From Gnetum montanum (lineage: Eukaryota > Streptophyta > Gnetopsida > Gnetales > Gnetaceae): 64,000 bases of DNA. Positions 33,045-45,211 of the stretch are shown here, piece after piece. How positions within the stretch are numbered: the first letter of the stretch is position 1; each line of letters begins with the position of its first letter. The stretch covers positions 5,159 to 69,158 of the forward strand of contig MNCI01011425.1 in the NCBI GenBank assembly GCA_015680685.1, written 5' to 3'. A program made the translations under genes and the position numbers. The notes beneath the pieces were generated by a model. It did no database searches. It had not been told where the DNA came from and was given only the letters and a program-made list of their open reading frames with translations.

Positions 33045-35747
33045 CTAGAGCTTTTCCTCTTCTGTTTGGGAATCCTCTACTATCCATGCTGATGCTCCAA
33101 TGTTTGATAGAGTCAGCACCTCCCATGGGCATTGTAGTTGCGGGAACATCTTATTTTCTTTGACATACTAGGCTGCAAAAACTGTCATTCCTCATCATAG
33201 GCTCTGGCTTTGTTCTGTACTCCTGAAAATTTGTAAGCTATCGAGCCAATTTTGCTGCGACATATTTTTATCCTTGGTAGCTTGCTTTAACCTCCTCAAG
33301 TTCAGAATTTGCAACTTCCTGCTTCTATAATTTTTTCTTGTGCTCTACAAATTCTGCTTCATATTTGACGTAGGTGGTTGCTACCTGCCCCTCAAGCTCT
33401 ATCCTTGAGTGCCCTATTGTCAACATGGCTAGATTGGCATACCACAAGTTTGCCAATTCCATGTACTCTATAAGATCTTTAATCTACACGTCTCAGCATT
33501 TACATTTTTCCTGGTGGTAAAATGCATGTGTCCAATATGGCCCACCAATCAGTGTGTTGAGCACTAAAAGCATTGATGTGGGCCTTGGCCATATGGATTT
33601 CCTTCTCAATGATTTGCTTATACATCCCACCTAGTCTCAAAAATGCTCCTTTAACTTTTCATGCCGCTTGGTCTCATTCTATCACGTGCTTATTTTGATG
33701 GTCATCTTCTAATGGATTGTGCGTACCTCCTCCATTGAGAGGGTTTGATTTTCTCTGGCCAAACGGTTCATATCTTGATTGACCCTGATCAATTGTTCTC
33801 GTAGCTATTGAAAGTTTTCTTTGAGAACATTTTTCTCTTTTTCCATAGTGGTCAATCAAAGATTGTCAACAGCGAGCTATTTATTCTCCTCTTGTAAGGC
33901 TCTGAGTGCCTTGGCCTACATGTAGCTTTGTGCTTGTGCCTTGGAGGCATCCTAGTTAGCCTTCTCTTTCTTCTCTACCACTCTCTTATTATCTGCCAAC
34001 ATTTTGTTAAGTTGCTTAGTCCTGAAGGTGTCTAGTTGGTCTTTAGGAATGAATTGAGAGGGGTCCCACTATGCAGCTTGTAGGGTTACGAGCCTCTCTT
34101 GGATTTTTACTAAATCCACTTTTGCATGCTTGGCCCTGATCTCTGCCATGACTAGATTTCCCTTGGTAGAGATGAGGTCTGATTGTGCTGTTGTGACATC
34201 TTGTGGGATGTCGAACAAGGACATCATCACTTATCCTGTTTGCAGCAACCGATCAAGCACATCCTCATGCTCCATAGGAGTCATTGAGGGAACAACCAAT
34301 GTTTGAGCATCATGTGCTCCAGTGAAGTTCACCAGTGGCACAACAGGGACATTGAAGGATTCTTTGATGTGGTCTATGACCACTTCTGCAACTCTTGATG
34401 CATCCTGGTGCTGCATAACCACCACTGTGGCCCCTTCACCAGTCTTGAGTTGCATCTAAAAGGATGCAACGTTCCCTAAAATCTGTTGTGAGCAATCAGT
34501 CTCCCCTCCTCCTATCTGAATGGACACCTCACTGCATGTGTGATCTATAGAGACAGTGGGACATATGGTATTTTCATTGATGTGAAAGAGATTAGCATCA
34601 TCATGACTCCCCCAACTAACCATCTCAACGATGGCCCTGAGATGGATCATCGATGGTCAATAATCCTGCGACGATGGAGGTTGGTCTTGTTGGCTTATGC
34701 TGGGCCTTGCTTCTTATTGTTGATTGGGCCTTGAGCTTGGGAGTTGGCTAGGTCCTGCAGTTTGACTTGCAATGGGTCCCATCATTTGTTCTTGATCTTA
34801 TTCTAGCTCTGGCTTTAGTGTCTCACAACATTCTTCCTTGGATCTGGTGGCTTCAATAATTCAGTGAATGAAGCATTTTGGGCTCTTCTGAGGATGTCAT
34901 TGGTGTGCCCCAAAATTCTAGCATGCTTGCATAGCTTCCTAAAGAGACAAGGGATGGGCAGTGCGAACTTCCCTATCTTGTGTTCTTTGAACTACCTTAA
35001 GATCTCCATGAGATATAGATGGGGCAAGTTAGCATTAACCTTTCCCATCAATATCATGCTTCCTCTTGCCACATATGTTGAAATCCTGTTTAATCCTTTT
35101 GTGGAGAAGATGTGATAAGTACCAATCTTGAAGTATATCCTTTCTTCTAACATTATCTCTCCATATGTCTTATCTTCTTTACCATACACACTATCCAACC
35201 AAACCTTTTGTGCATTAGCATCGGAGTGAGTGGACAAGTGAGCAACTTTTAACCTCATATTCGAAAGGTTTAATACTTCCAAAATAGCCTTCATAGAAAG
35301 ATCAACAGATACACCACCAATGTCAACTATGGTGCCTTCTTCTTTATTGTGCCCAAATTGGTATGTTTCTCCTAAGTACCAGGCACTACTTTTGGAGAGG
35401 ATAGGCCATAATGCAAACCCCTTGAGTTGGTCCTTGACGACCTCAGGAGCGAATTCTATGAAGGGCCCAAATTTTAATTCCACGATCACTGCAGTTGATG
35501 TGGACCTTTCATGGATGGCTTGAACACACTCTATGGGAAATGTGAGGTGTTGTCGTTGTTCAGATGCTGTAGCAGCTCCACCTTCTACCTATTCTGATTG
35601 TATAATAGAAGGAGTCTCTTGATGGATACTAAAGGATTGTGCCTCTTGCTATGTATGTTGTTCAACAGGCGCCTATCCTCTACCCCTTCTAGGTCACTTA
35701 GATGCACCTTGATAGGGACCTTCTTGTTGTCCATGCTTTGGGGCCAT
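33045..35747 (-). pseudogene. Element B ORF2: transposon-protein-like domain plus coiled coil
   Basis: The ATG (MAPKHGQQEGP) at 35747 follows a splice-acceptor-like GTGGTTACAG. The frame ends at 33045 with EDSQTEEEKL, matching the ends of A and C. The open block 35489-34992 contains AWYLGETYQF, IVDIGGVSVDLSMKAILEVL, LEERIYFKIGTYHIFS, RISTYVARGSMILMGKVNAN and LPHLYLMEIL. It aligns along its length with A, and many of the changes are conservative. The C-terminal half is again heptad-rich but broken by stops and frameshifts. The close match to A in this domain while the gag halves carry stops suggests past selection on ORF2. Function unknown. Confidence 0.75.
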
Positions 35748-35991
35748 CTGTAACCACATGGGGCCAATCATTAGTAAGGTTGCTTACCAGAGTTGAGTTA
35801 TACCTTTTTTCCTTAATGACTTAGTTCTTATTCTGTATGATTTTAAAGTTAGGAATTTTTATGAAAATGTCCCCAAAATTTTTTAATATTTGGCCCACTT
35901 TGCTTAGGTGGCTTCAAAGTTTAATTTCCCAGTATAGATAAGGAGATGAAATTATTTTTGGCACATGTTTATTATTGTTATAACTAATTAC
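35748..35991 (-). other. Predicted intron upstream of ORF2 (element B)
   Basis: The minus strand has donor AAGG|GTAATTAG at 35991, branch-like CTTACTAAT and acceptor GTTACAG directly before ATG. Position and motifs match A. Confidence 0.5.
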
Positions 35992-36235
35992 CCTTGATAG
36001 TGTCCTTTGGGTGATGATGAATTTCAAAAAAATTATATGCAATTCAATGTATACCCTTCCCCCATGAGTAAGCTAAAGACTTCAGGTTCAAGTGGGTTTA
36101 GACGAAATGAAAATTAGAGCGCTAGCGAGCGAGTTATAGTTATTGGAACAAGAGATGCACAATGGCAAGTCATAGAAGAAAATTTAAAAAACTCCTCCAC
36201 TTGAATAGTTTCAAATGATGTTGACATTCGAGTGG

Positions 36236-36330
36236 GGGGGGGGGGGGGNATATATATATTTTAAGGACACGATATCACATACCTGCTAGTAGGGACCCAA
36301 TATCATGTCCAACCTGATATCGAGTCCTAT
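36236..36330 (-). promoter_or_regulatory. Internal U3-like promoter module (element B), with N
   Basis: GATATC at 36316-36321 and 36271-36276 (plus GATATT/AATATC variants), followed on the minus strand by an AT-rich TATA-like run at 36262-36250 that abuts an N (36249) and a G13 homopolymer. Same place relative to ORF2 as in A and C. The N and G-run mean the sequence is unreliable here. Confidence 0.5.
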
Positions 36331-37691
36331 CAGAAATAGGGTACTTAAGAAAATCTATAAATTTTTGAAACTTCAAGGTATAAATAAGGACTTTGAGGTC
36401 AATGTGAAGGCTCCAAGGTAATGTTGATCAGGTTTGATGATACCAAAAAAGTATCATGATGTAAAACCTAGCAATGAAGGTCATGAAGAGGAGGAAAAAG
36501 GGCATGTGTTAGTACATAGGAACGTTTGAACCGGCAGGATGATAAGGGAAATAAGAATGTTGGTAATACTTCAAGGATATTAGATGATGTGCGGGAGATG
36601 TGTTACGAGTGAAAATTACAAGGGTTACACAAGTGGGTCCTCCCCAAAGTAGGTTCCAACCTATAGTGCCCTTGCATAACCACACCTTAAAATGTCTGTA
36701 GGCACTAGAAGGGTTAAATGTAATCCACACTGATCTCACAAAACACACACATGTAGATATCATCGTGATGAGATATGAATCCCATGCTACCTGAGTCTCG
36801 AGTGACAATTACACGAATAGCGAGGTGAGGTGAATTGTAGAAGTGATTGCAGAGATTGGGACATGAGGTAATTGACTTAGGGCATAATGAATCTTGCATG
36901 TAAGGCATGATTAGTGTGTCATTAGCCTGTTACTCCAAAATTAGGACCAAGTTCATTCCTCTGATCAGTGACATCGCATTGCTTCATCCCAACGAGAAAC
37001 AACTATAAGAGCATCATGATAGTAAGGCATACAATTACTTGGCATTTCATGCAAGGTTGGAGTGATTTTGTGTTGTGGCACTCATTTTTTTAAGTATTGC
37101 TTAATCCAGAGAAGCCACCTACCTTTAGGCATGGGTGCATGTCTTTCTAGTGGGACCCCCTAGAATAGCATTATTATTATTTTCTGGTTGAGTGCCTTTG
37201 GATTACTTTACTTCCATTTTTCATTAGATCTACAAGGATCTCAGTACAACCAAGATACATGATAACCCCTATAGATGTCACCAAAGAGAATAGACAAGTT
37301 CCCTTGATGTCACTCCCTAGCCATTCCCGCTTGGTCCATCCTTCTTTGCTCTGGGCACAATAACATAAAAATTACTTTAAGTTTTAATGATTAGGAATAT
37401 CATTGTACCCAAGGTAGAACCTCTTATTAATAGAATGGGTGGATGGATGTTGTGGGCTCATTGTCCAAATAATTAATCACCTAAGACTTGATAACATAGA
37501 ACAACACCTCAACCAACAAGTTACATGAGTGTTTTATTCCTAGATGAGATTACTTATAAAAAGATAAAAAAAATAGAAAGACAAAAAGAAAAAAAGATAA
37601 AAAGACAAAACAATAAATTTAAAAATGAAAAACTGGAAAACAAAAAATTGTAAAACTAAAGAAAATGAAAAATATTTATTAGTCCTACTTG
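36331..37691 (-). other. Element B inter-ORF region, non-coding
   Basis: Holds the conserved block at 36616-36720 (minus-strand CTTTGGGGAGGACCCACTTG), a second at about 36850-36880 (ATGTCCCAATCTCTGCAATC), and GGGTCCCACTAGAAAGACATG near 37140-37160. Several small frames on the minus strand are not conserved in A and are not genes. Confidence 0.6.
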
Positions 37692-39729
37692 TTATAATGG
37701 AGGATACCGCCCATAACTAAATGTTTGAGTATGGTGAGGATTAATAAATGAAGAATTGGGATCCTTGCATGTTGGACGTATTGGGATCTGGGTCATATTT
37801 GAACCACTAGGTGTCTTTTGATGTGGTGGTTGGAACATACCCCAAGTGGGGTTCACACACATTATTATAGTAAGCATAGTGGGGCAATTTATAAGATGTA
37901 GTTAATTGATGAGTAGTTGACCCACTATGGCACCCATGACCGTAAGGTGGTATGCAAGGATCATGATGTCTCCCATCATGGTTATATTCATTGGGCTGTA
38001 TAGTTGTTGGAGTGTTAATTGGTGGCCCTAATGAGATGACATGAGGTGTTGGGTTCAGAGAGAGAGATGCACCATAGTGTTGGGCTTGTGCTGGGTTGGA
38101 GGATATAGTGGGGCTAGAACTGTGCTATCCCTTCTTATGGTCATGCTGAAAGAAGGGGTGTCATCGATGTTGAGGAGAGTTCCCACTGCTATTGTCAGCA
38201 GAAGCACAAGTAATATTCATGGGTTGTTGCTATGGTGCAAAACTTTCTAGAACACTTGGTGGTGATGTAGAAGGAGGTGAAAGATGAGAATGTTGAAATT
38301 GAGGAGAACTGTAAGGTACATGAGGTGGTGGTTCTATTGGAAAGGATATAGGTTGATAGTATTAAGGAGAATAATAATAATGTGGCAAGATAGAGGATGT
38401 TGACTCAGTTGGGGAAACAAGATGTTGGACTTGATAAGCACTTAGGTTCGGATGGTATGAAGGGTATAACTAGTTTGGGAGTGGCCTCCTCCATGACTAG
38501 GATTATTGCCATTGTGATTGAACACGGTATCTCTGTACGAACTCTAGGTGTAACACCCTTTCCCAATGCTCTTGTAAATGTGACAAGATTAGACATTGGC
38601 CCTTGGGATGATCGTACAGGCAAATGTTGCATTGATATGTATGATTGGTAGTTGAGCTCTTATTTTTTTAACCCTTATTTTTGATTGTCTAAGGGTATTT
38701 TTTCTTGCTTCTTGATTAGTCATGACTCTACCTCCAATAATGTTGGCATATTCTCTGCATTTTTTATGCATCCATTCCATCATCTTATTGATCTTTGCCT
38801 CAACTTCATCCAATGATTTTAGTACTAGCAAACATGGTTCCACCTCCTTGCAGTGAGTTGACTTCTCCTCTTCATTAACATGGGCCCTTGCTGATTTAAG
38901 GTTTTAGACCTGTTGAGATTTTTCAATGTTCTCCCATTTAGCCATTTCTCCTTCTTCTTTTTCTACCTTCTTGATAAGCTCTTGGAGTTGATGGGTTCAT
39001 AGCTCATATAATCAAACCTTAGGCATACATCCCTATGGTTTCTCTTGTTTCATTACGGAGCCCATCTATGATGTGATACATTAGCCTTTCCTTGGAGAAC
39101 CCATAGCCTGGGTAGTTATTTAACAATGCATGATATCTTTCTAAGGCCATGTCCAAGGATTCATGTTGCTCTTGTTTCCATTCTTGGATTTGTCTCCTCA
39201 AGGCTAACACTCTTGCATAAGTTTGATATCTTTCATTGAAGAGTTCACTTATTGTTGGCCAACGTCAGATTGATTTTGGTTTTAAGGACCTATACCATAC
39301 CTTTTCTTGGCCAACAAGTGTCGTAGGACAGAGCTTAAGTTTTTTCCATCCATTATCAATGTTATTCCATACATAGGCATCATGGAAGGCTTGTAGATGA
39401 TGTTGTGGATCTAACTCATAGCCTTATAAAAACTTAGGAAAGTTGTTTAAGTCAAGCTTGGATAGATAGCTTTTCTTGTGATGCCTATAAGATATTTGAA
39501 CAATCTCTTGTATTTCTATTAGGCTTATAGTGGCTAGTAGGGGTTCATTGTCACTAGGTATGTTATGCATCCATGAGTTGGGATGATGTTGTCTTCATTT
39601 ATATTCATAGGAAACCCCTACAACAGATTAAGTACTCCAAACTTCATCTTCTTCATCATATATTTCATTGGTTCTCCAATGAATTTCCTTACTAGTTGTT
39701 GTGTTATCATAATCTTGTGAGAGAGACAT
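37692..39729 (-). pseudogene. Element B gag (broken)
   Basis: Starts MSLSQDYDNTT (39729) and ends SYGRYPPL plus stop (37692). The capsid 39210-39019 reads MLALRRQIQEWKQEQHESLD and LMYHIIDGLRNETRETIGMYA. A helical segment (VEAKINKMMEWMHKKC) follows near 38790. Then the Cys/His block CNICLYDHPKGQC with SHLQEHWE (about 38620-38570), and a proline-rich tail. Stops and frameshifts throughout. Confidence 0.82.
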
Positions 39730-39853
39730 GGTTGTAAATTTTTGTGTGATTTAATTGCAATTATTATTATTATTATTATTATTGAAAGATATATCATTAA
39801 TACTTTGTTATAGCGATCTTGTATGACATAACTAATTTAAATAACTAGCATTG

Positions 39854-39871
39854 TCCCTAGCAACAATGCCA
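39854..39871 (-). other. Primer-binding site of element B
   Basis: The minus strand reads TGGCATTGTTGCTAGGGA: the tRNA-Asp PBS TGGCGCCGTTGCCGGGGA with four changes, all transitions of the CpG-decay kind. Confidence 0.8.
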
Positions 39872-39872
39872 A

Positions 39873-40726
39873 TGATGAGTGGCAAGATACCCCTACACTC
39901 AACCATGCGAATACGAGCATTTCACGCATGATCTCGTTGAACTCCTCAGACAGGCTAGTTTTGGTATCTAGATAGTTACTTGCTGATCACAGTTCACTAT
40001 CTTCCCACTTGGACTAGTATTTTCTTTGTCACATATGGTTTAGTTTAGAGTAAGGTGTATGATGTGTTCATAATCTAATGCTACTCCTGGAGGCAATGGA
40101 AAATAATCTTAGCTAAGCTAGGAGGGAAAAGGAAGAGAGAGAGCTATACTAAGAGGAGATAGGGGGAGAGAATTTAAGCTAGCCTAAGTTCAATGAGCAT
40201 CCATCCCTTAATCATCCATACACATCTCAAACCTTGTGCACGACTACCATTGGGACTACCAAGTGCATGGCCCAAGTACGCTACTAGGATTTCAAGTAGT
40301 CACATGTAGATGCTCGTGATCAAGTCATACTCATTTCATGTTTAATGACGATGAAAATTAAGTAATTAAACTAAGTGAATGCTACAATGATGAAGTAATC
40401 TTGATATTTATTTCTGGTCATGTGCATGTCCAAGTATGTCACACTCGAATAAAGGATGTCATACAATTACAATCATCACACTGCGGGCATGCATTCGGAG
40501 AAAGGGTTGAGAGAGAAAAAGAAATGAATTGACTTCTAAAACTAACTATTTCAAACCTTAAAAGACTTGCACCTCTCATGCACCTACATGTGTATTTATA
40601 GGCTCACACAAGAGTCATGATATCATGTATTTAATATCGTTATTTGGACTGTGATATCGCGTACCCGATATTATGGATCCGATATTAGGGGTCCGATATC
40701 ATAGCCTGATGAATCATGATTCATCA
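39873..40726 (-). repeat. Element B 5' LTR
   Basis: 854 bp, nearly the same length as its 3' partner. TATA box on the minus strand at 40600-40593. GATATCG motifs at about 40618-40702. Ends TGATGAGTGG...GATTCATCA. Confidence 0.92.
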
Positions 40727-40870
40727 TCTTCCAACCAATTACAAAGCTTCATTTTCCATGCTAAGTGTCCCCATGAAATGCAAATCTAAGGCCTCTGATA
40801 TTGACTACCTGATATTAGAGAGGAGTCAATATTGAATGCCTAATATCAGGTCTAACAAAAACTATAAATA
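40727..40870 (+). promoter_or_regulatory. Internal U3-like promoter module (element C)
   Basis: GATATT/AATATC motifs (CTGATATTGACTACC, CTGATATTAGAG, GTCAATATTGAATGCC, AATATCAGG) at 40788-40851 are followed by TATAAATA at 40863-40870, the same order as in C's LTR U3. It lies just downstream of the element B insertion. Confidence 0.6.
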
Positions 40871-41120
40871 TGACCTTCATGGTTCTTTAGAAATCATTTT
40901 CATCAATTGTAGCTAAGGGAACTTTTGCATTTTTTTTCTATCAGCTAAGAGCTATGTGCATCCAACTTCCATACATGTTATCTAGCTCCCTACCACTCTG
41001 ATTTCCATGGTTTTTGAACCTATTTGATCTTGGAGTATTCAATTTAGTTGGAATGGGTGCTTATGTGGAAAAATTGTGCCAAATTTTCAAAATTACTATC
41101 ACCCAGAAGGTATTATAAGG

Positions 41121-41423
41121 GTAAGAATGTTGAAAAAATTAAGCTTTTTAATGAATAATCAATTGTATGCATGCTAAAACCTTTAATTAACACCCCTAAG
41201 GAATCATAACCATCATTATATGCCATACATAAGAGAAAAGAAGTTAATTGTGAAGGGTTATAAAGGAAGTTAACACTTTCTGGGGCATTTTTCTTGAAAT
41301 TTTTCTAACCCTCCAATCACATGAACTAAGAACTTAATGAAACTAAATACATGAGTAAGGTATGAGCCTATTGGTGATAAATGAAAAATACCTTAGTAAC
41401 CTAGAATCCTTGATTCATTGTAG
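41121..41423 (+). other. Predicted intron upstream of ORF2 (element C)
   Basis: Candidate donor AAGG|GTAAGAA (41121), branch-like CTTAGTAAC and acceptor GATTCATTGTAG directly before the ATG at 41424. Length 303 nt. The acceptor placement is conserved with A and B. Confidence 0.5.
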
Positions 41424-44058
41424 ATGGCCCCAAAAAGAGGAGAACAAGGAGGACCTTTGCAGGATGCAAGAAAACACCTGAAGGATGGTAGAGGCCAACT
41501 AAGAGAATAATGCCCATTAGCTGATCATGATGAATGGGAGGCACAATCATTTAGCATTCATTAAGAGGCCCCTATTATAGGGTAGTGAATCTAGGTGAAG
41601 GCTATAGAACCACAAGCTCAACTGCAAGGACAATGCCTCATGTTGTCCTAAGAATGCCTCCAAGCCATCCAAGAGGAATCCATGTTGACCATGGTTATCA
41701 TGGAAATGAACTTTGGGTCATTCATGGAATTTTTCCCTAAGGTGGTTAGAACTTAGCTTTAGGAATCACCTTTATGACACATCTTTTCTGAAAATGGTGA
41801 ATGGTACCTTAGTGAGATGTACCAATTCTAGCATAATAAAGAGGAGGGCACCATCATCAACATTGGCAAAATATTTATTTCTTACTCAATCTAGACCATT
41901 GCAAAATCTCTAAACATACCCAATGTGGGGGCCAAGGTAGCACACCTATCCACAAAATATGATGCAGAAACAAGGAAGTTGTGGCTAAAATGAACATATA
42001 ATAAAGAAGACAAAATATATAATGAGTTGACTCTAGAGGAGAGAATTTACTTCAAAATCAGCTCATATCATCTCTTCCCCACTAAAGGGTTGAATAAGAT
42101 ATCAACCTACATGGCTAGAGGAAGTGCAATCTTGATGGGAAAATATAACACCACCCAATGATACTTCATGGAGATTCAATAGTAGTTTGAGGAAAGAAAG
42201 GTAGGGAAGCTAACACTTTCATTCCCTTGTATGATTAGGAAGCTTTGTAAGTAAGTCAAAATTCTAGGTTACACCAATGATGTTCCTAGGAGGGCCCAAA
42301 ATGTTTCATTCTTTGAGTTACTCAAACCAGTGGCACCAAGGAAAGATTATAGTGAAGAGCAAGAACAAGAACCAAAGAAAGAGCAAGAATAAGAACTAGA
42401 GCAAAAAAAAAGAGTAGCAAGTCCCACTACCACTACTACAAGATTATAAATCCTCAATGAGCCATCTGCAACAAGTTGCTAAAACTCTTAGTTGGGGAAG
42501 CAAGGATGAGTCCAACCTTTTTCAAGTCATTGATGCTATCTTTTAGCCCACAATTTCAATTGATCCATCAAGTGGAAAAATTTCTTTGCAATTTGAAGAA
42601 GAAGCCTAGTGGTCATAGCAGATCTTTGGGAATGTCACATCTTTCAAAGTGGTGCTTGAAACTAGAGAAGGTGCCATAGTTGTGGTCATGTAGCACCAAG
42701 ATGTGGTAGGTGTACCAGAAGTTAAATAAAATCACATTAAAGAATCCTTTAATGTGCTTGTTGTATCCCTAGTGGACTTAACTAGAACCATAGATGCACA
42801 GCTATTAGCTGGGACCTCAATGACTCCTGTAGCTCATGAGGATGTACTTGATATGTAGACTCTGCAGTTCATGTCAACCCTCTTCAACATCCCCATTGAT
42901 GTCACTGCAGTTCAATCTAATCTCATAGCCCCCAAAGGAAAATTGGTCATTGCAGAGACTAGGGTAGAGCACACAAAAGTAGAGATACACTGATTACAAC
43001 AAGAGCTCATTGCCCCAAGGTCTAAAAGAAGGGATCCTTTCCAATTCATTACGGTTGACCAATGTGAGTAATTTTGAATAGAGTAGCTAGTTAAATTAAT
43101 TAAGTAGAATAAACTGACTGAACAAGAGAAGGATAAAGCAATGTGGAATGCCTCAGTCACTGATGCACAAGTGTATGCTCATGCAAAGGCACTGACTACT
43201 GCTGAGAAGAAAAACAAGTAGCTTGCTGCTAACAACACTAGGTTGACCACCATCAAGAAGCAGAAAAACATCTTGCAGGAGAGTATCCACTAGTTGAGGG
43301 AGTAACTAGTGAGGATCAACTAGGACATAAGCAAATTAGATAGAGAGAACCAAACCCTCTCAATGGAGGAGGTATGTACCATACATTAGAATTTTGCAAT
43401 TGAAATAAGTGTAAGGTAGAATGAGGCCAAAAGCACGAGAAGCTGAAAGAGCACTTTTGGGACTAAATTGGCATGTACAAAAAAATTAATGAGACAGAAA
43501 TTTAAATAGCAAAGGCTTGCATCGATTCTATGTCAGCACAAAATCCTAATTGGTAGCCCATCCTGGAAAGCTATGCCATGGTCCACCAAGCGGAAGTAAA
43601 AAATAAGGATCTATAGATTGAGTATTTTGAAGGAGTACATGGTGTTATCTAACATTTGTTATGATAACCTAGCCATGTTAATAGCAGGTTGGCCCATAAA
43701 TGAACTAGAACAACAAGTAGTAGCTAGTTATGCTTTGTATGAGAAGGAGTTTACAAATAGAAAAGATGCTCTATAGAAACTTCAAGTAGCAAATTTGAAA
43801 CTAGAAGCAATTAAGGCTCACTACCATGGGCAAAGATATGTAGCTTTAGTCCTGGCCAAGAGACTAACAAATTATTATGAATTAAGAGAAAAGTCTAGGA
43901 ATTTTGTGGAAAAATAGAAGCAGTTCATGGTGTGGTATGTGAAAGCCAATTAGATGTTCTCATAGCTACCATATCCGTGGCATGTACTAGGTGCAACACA
44001 CATTGGATCATCAACCTAGATAGTGCATGACCCAAGAACAAAGGAGAAGAAGCTATAG
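41424..44058 (+). pseudogene. Element C ORF2 (decayed)
   Basis: Starts MAPKRGEQGGP and ends HDPRTKEKKL plus stop at 44056-44058. Followable blocks: EWYLSEMYQF, LEERIYFKISSYHLFPTKGL, ISTYMARGSAILMGK, LSFPCMIRKLC, and RRAQNVSFFELLKPVAPRKD before a Glu/Gln-rich linker. The C-terminal coiled coil is visible (for example AEVKNKDL, LEKL-like heptads about 43590-43800) and includes WYVKAN near the end. Dozens of stops. Start, end and length agree with A and B, which is good evidence that the frame was a real gene. Confidence 0.7.
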
Positions 44059-44320
44059 GTACTCTTGAATTGTTACAATTTCTAGAAGCTTAACGATAGA
44101 GGGAAGCAATCAATGAAAGAGCCACTACCTCCAAGAACTACATAGCTTTCCCAATTTTGTTATTTTTTCATGTCATGTCCATTTTCTATAAACCACCACT
44201 ATAGCATGAAAGAGTTAATTTGTATGTCTTTACAATCAGTCAATAATCTCATACCTTCCCAATATTTTATAAAGAACTTGTTCCTTATTTTGTTTAGCTT
44301 AAGGATGAGTTTTCATTCCA

Positions 44321-44331
44321 TTGTGGGGGTA
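44321..44331 (+). other. Polypurine tract of element C
   Basis: TTGTGGGGGTA directly before the 3' LTR, preceded by AAGGATGAGTTTTCATTCC, conserved with A and B. Confidence 0.88.
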
Positions 44332-45206
44332 TGATGAGTCATGTTTTGGTAGGGCTCTGATATCAGAGCTATGTTATTAGGTATCTGATATTGGGGAACA
44401 ACCTTCAATGTTAGGGATTCAATATCACCTCATCCATGCTAGCCTATAAATATAACACTTGGGTGCATGGTTTTATAAATATAGACATAGAGAAGGGAAT
44501 AGATAGTCAGAAAGTAAAAAAAAAATTGTTAGTTTGTTTCCATTGCATGCATGTAGTGTGATGTTAAGTGTTTTACAACATCCTTATTCAAATGTGATGT
44601 ACTTGGACATGTTACATGCTTGGCAATAAAGATCGAGATTACTTTCATCATTTCAATATCCACTTAAATTTATTATTGTTAACTACTTAAATGCTTACTA
44701 TTTTCCTTAGTTAATGTTTATCATTTATTACTCTTTAATTTTTTTTTCATTAAGTGAAATGAGTACAACTAATCACAAGTGCTTAAGTATAATTGCTTGG
44801 TAACCCAATAGTGTTATCATTTGGTACACCCAATAACGGTACACTTGGTAATCTTAGTGGTAGTTACATGAAGTCCAAGGCATGTACAGAAGGTTAGGAA
44901 TGGATACTCATTGCATGTAGGCTAGTTTAGACTTTACTTTCCATTGTTAATTAGATTGAATAATTAATTTTCCTATTGTCATTAGAAGCAGCATAATGCT
45001 GCAATAACATCAATTATCATATGCCTCACTTTGGACTAATCCATATGTAACAAAGTTACCACTATTCCAAGTGGAAAGAAATCAAACTACAATTAAGACA
45101 TAATGATCTAGATGTCACAACTAGTCCCATTGACAAAATCTGACTAGATCATGTGTGAATGCTTGTGATTCATATGGTTGGGCATAAAGGGTACCACTGC
45201 TCATTA
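44332..45206 (+). repeat. Element C 3' LTR
   Basis: 875 bp. TGATGAGTCATG...CTGCTCATTA. U3 carries the perfect 16-bp palindrome GCTCTGATATCAGAGC (44354-44369) and TATAAATA at 44445-44452. The AGGGT duplication follows. Confidence 0.92.
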
Positions 45207-45211
45207 AGGGT

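Larger units (their letters stand above)
31907..40726 (-). mobile_element. Element B: gag + ORF2 family copy nested in element C
   Basis: 8820 bp. 3' LTR 31907-32759, PPT, ORF2 (35747-33045), predicted intron, internal promoter module, conserved inter-ORF block, gag (39729-37692), PBS and 5' LTR (39873-40726). Inserted into C in the opposite orientation, between C's gag and C's ORF2. Flanks are CCTTT (31902-31906) and TCTTC (40727-40731), only 3 of 5 identical, so the target duplication has decayed or the site was altered. Confidence 0.9.
27050..45206 (+). mobile_element. Element C: gag + ORF2 family copy, interrupted by element B
   Basis: The 5' LTR is 27050-27929 and the 3' LTR 44332-45206. 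A perfect 5-bp duplication AGGGT lies at 27045-27049 and 45207-45211. Inside: PBS, gag (28055-30531), inter-ORF region (30532-31906), element B inserted at 31907-40726, then C's own internal promoter module, predicted intron, ORF2 (41424-44058) and PPT. Without B it is about 9.3 kb. It is the most decayed of the three copies. Confidence 0.9.

Noticed and set aside
44354-44369. GATATCAGAGC resembling an iMet PBS (TGGTATCAGAGC)
   Set aside because: It is one half of a perfect palindrome inside the C LTR U3, not next to an LTR end. The true PBS of this family is the tRNA-Asp type at the other LTR edge.
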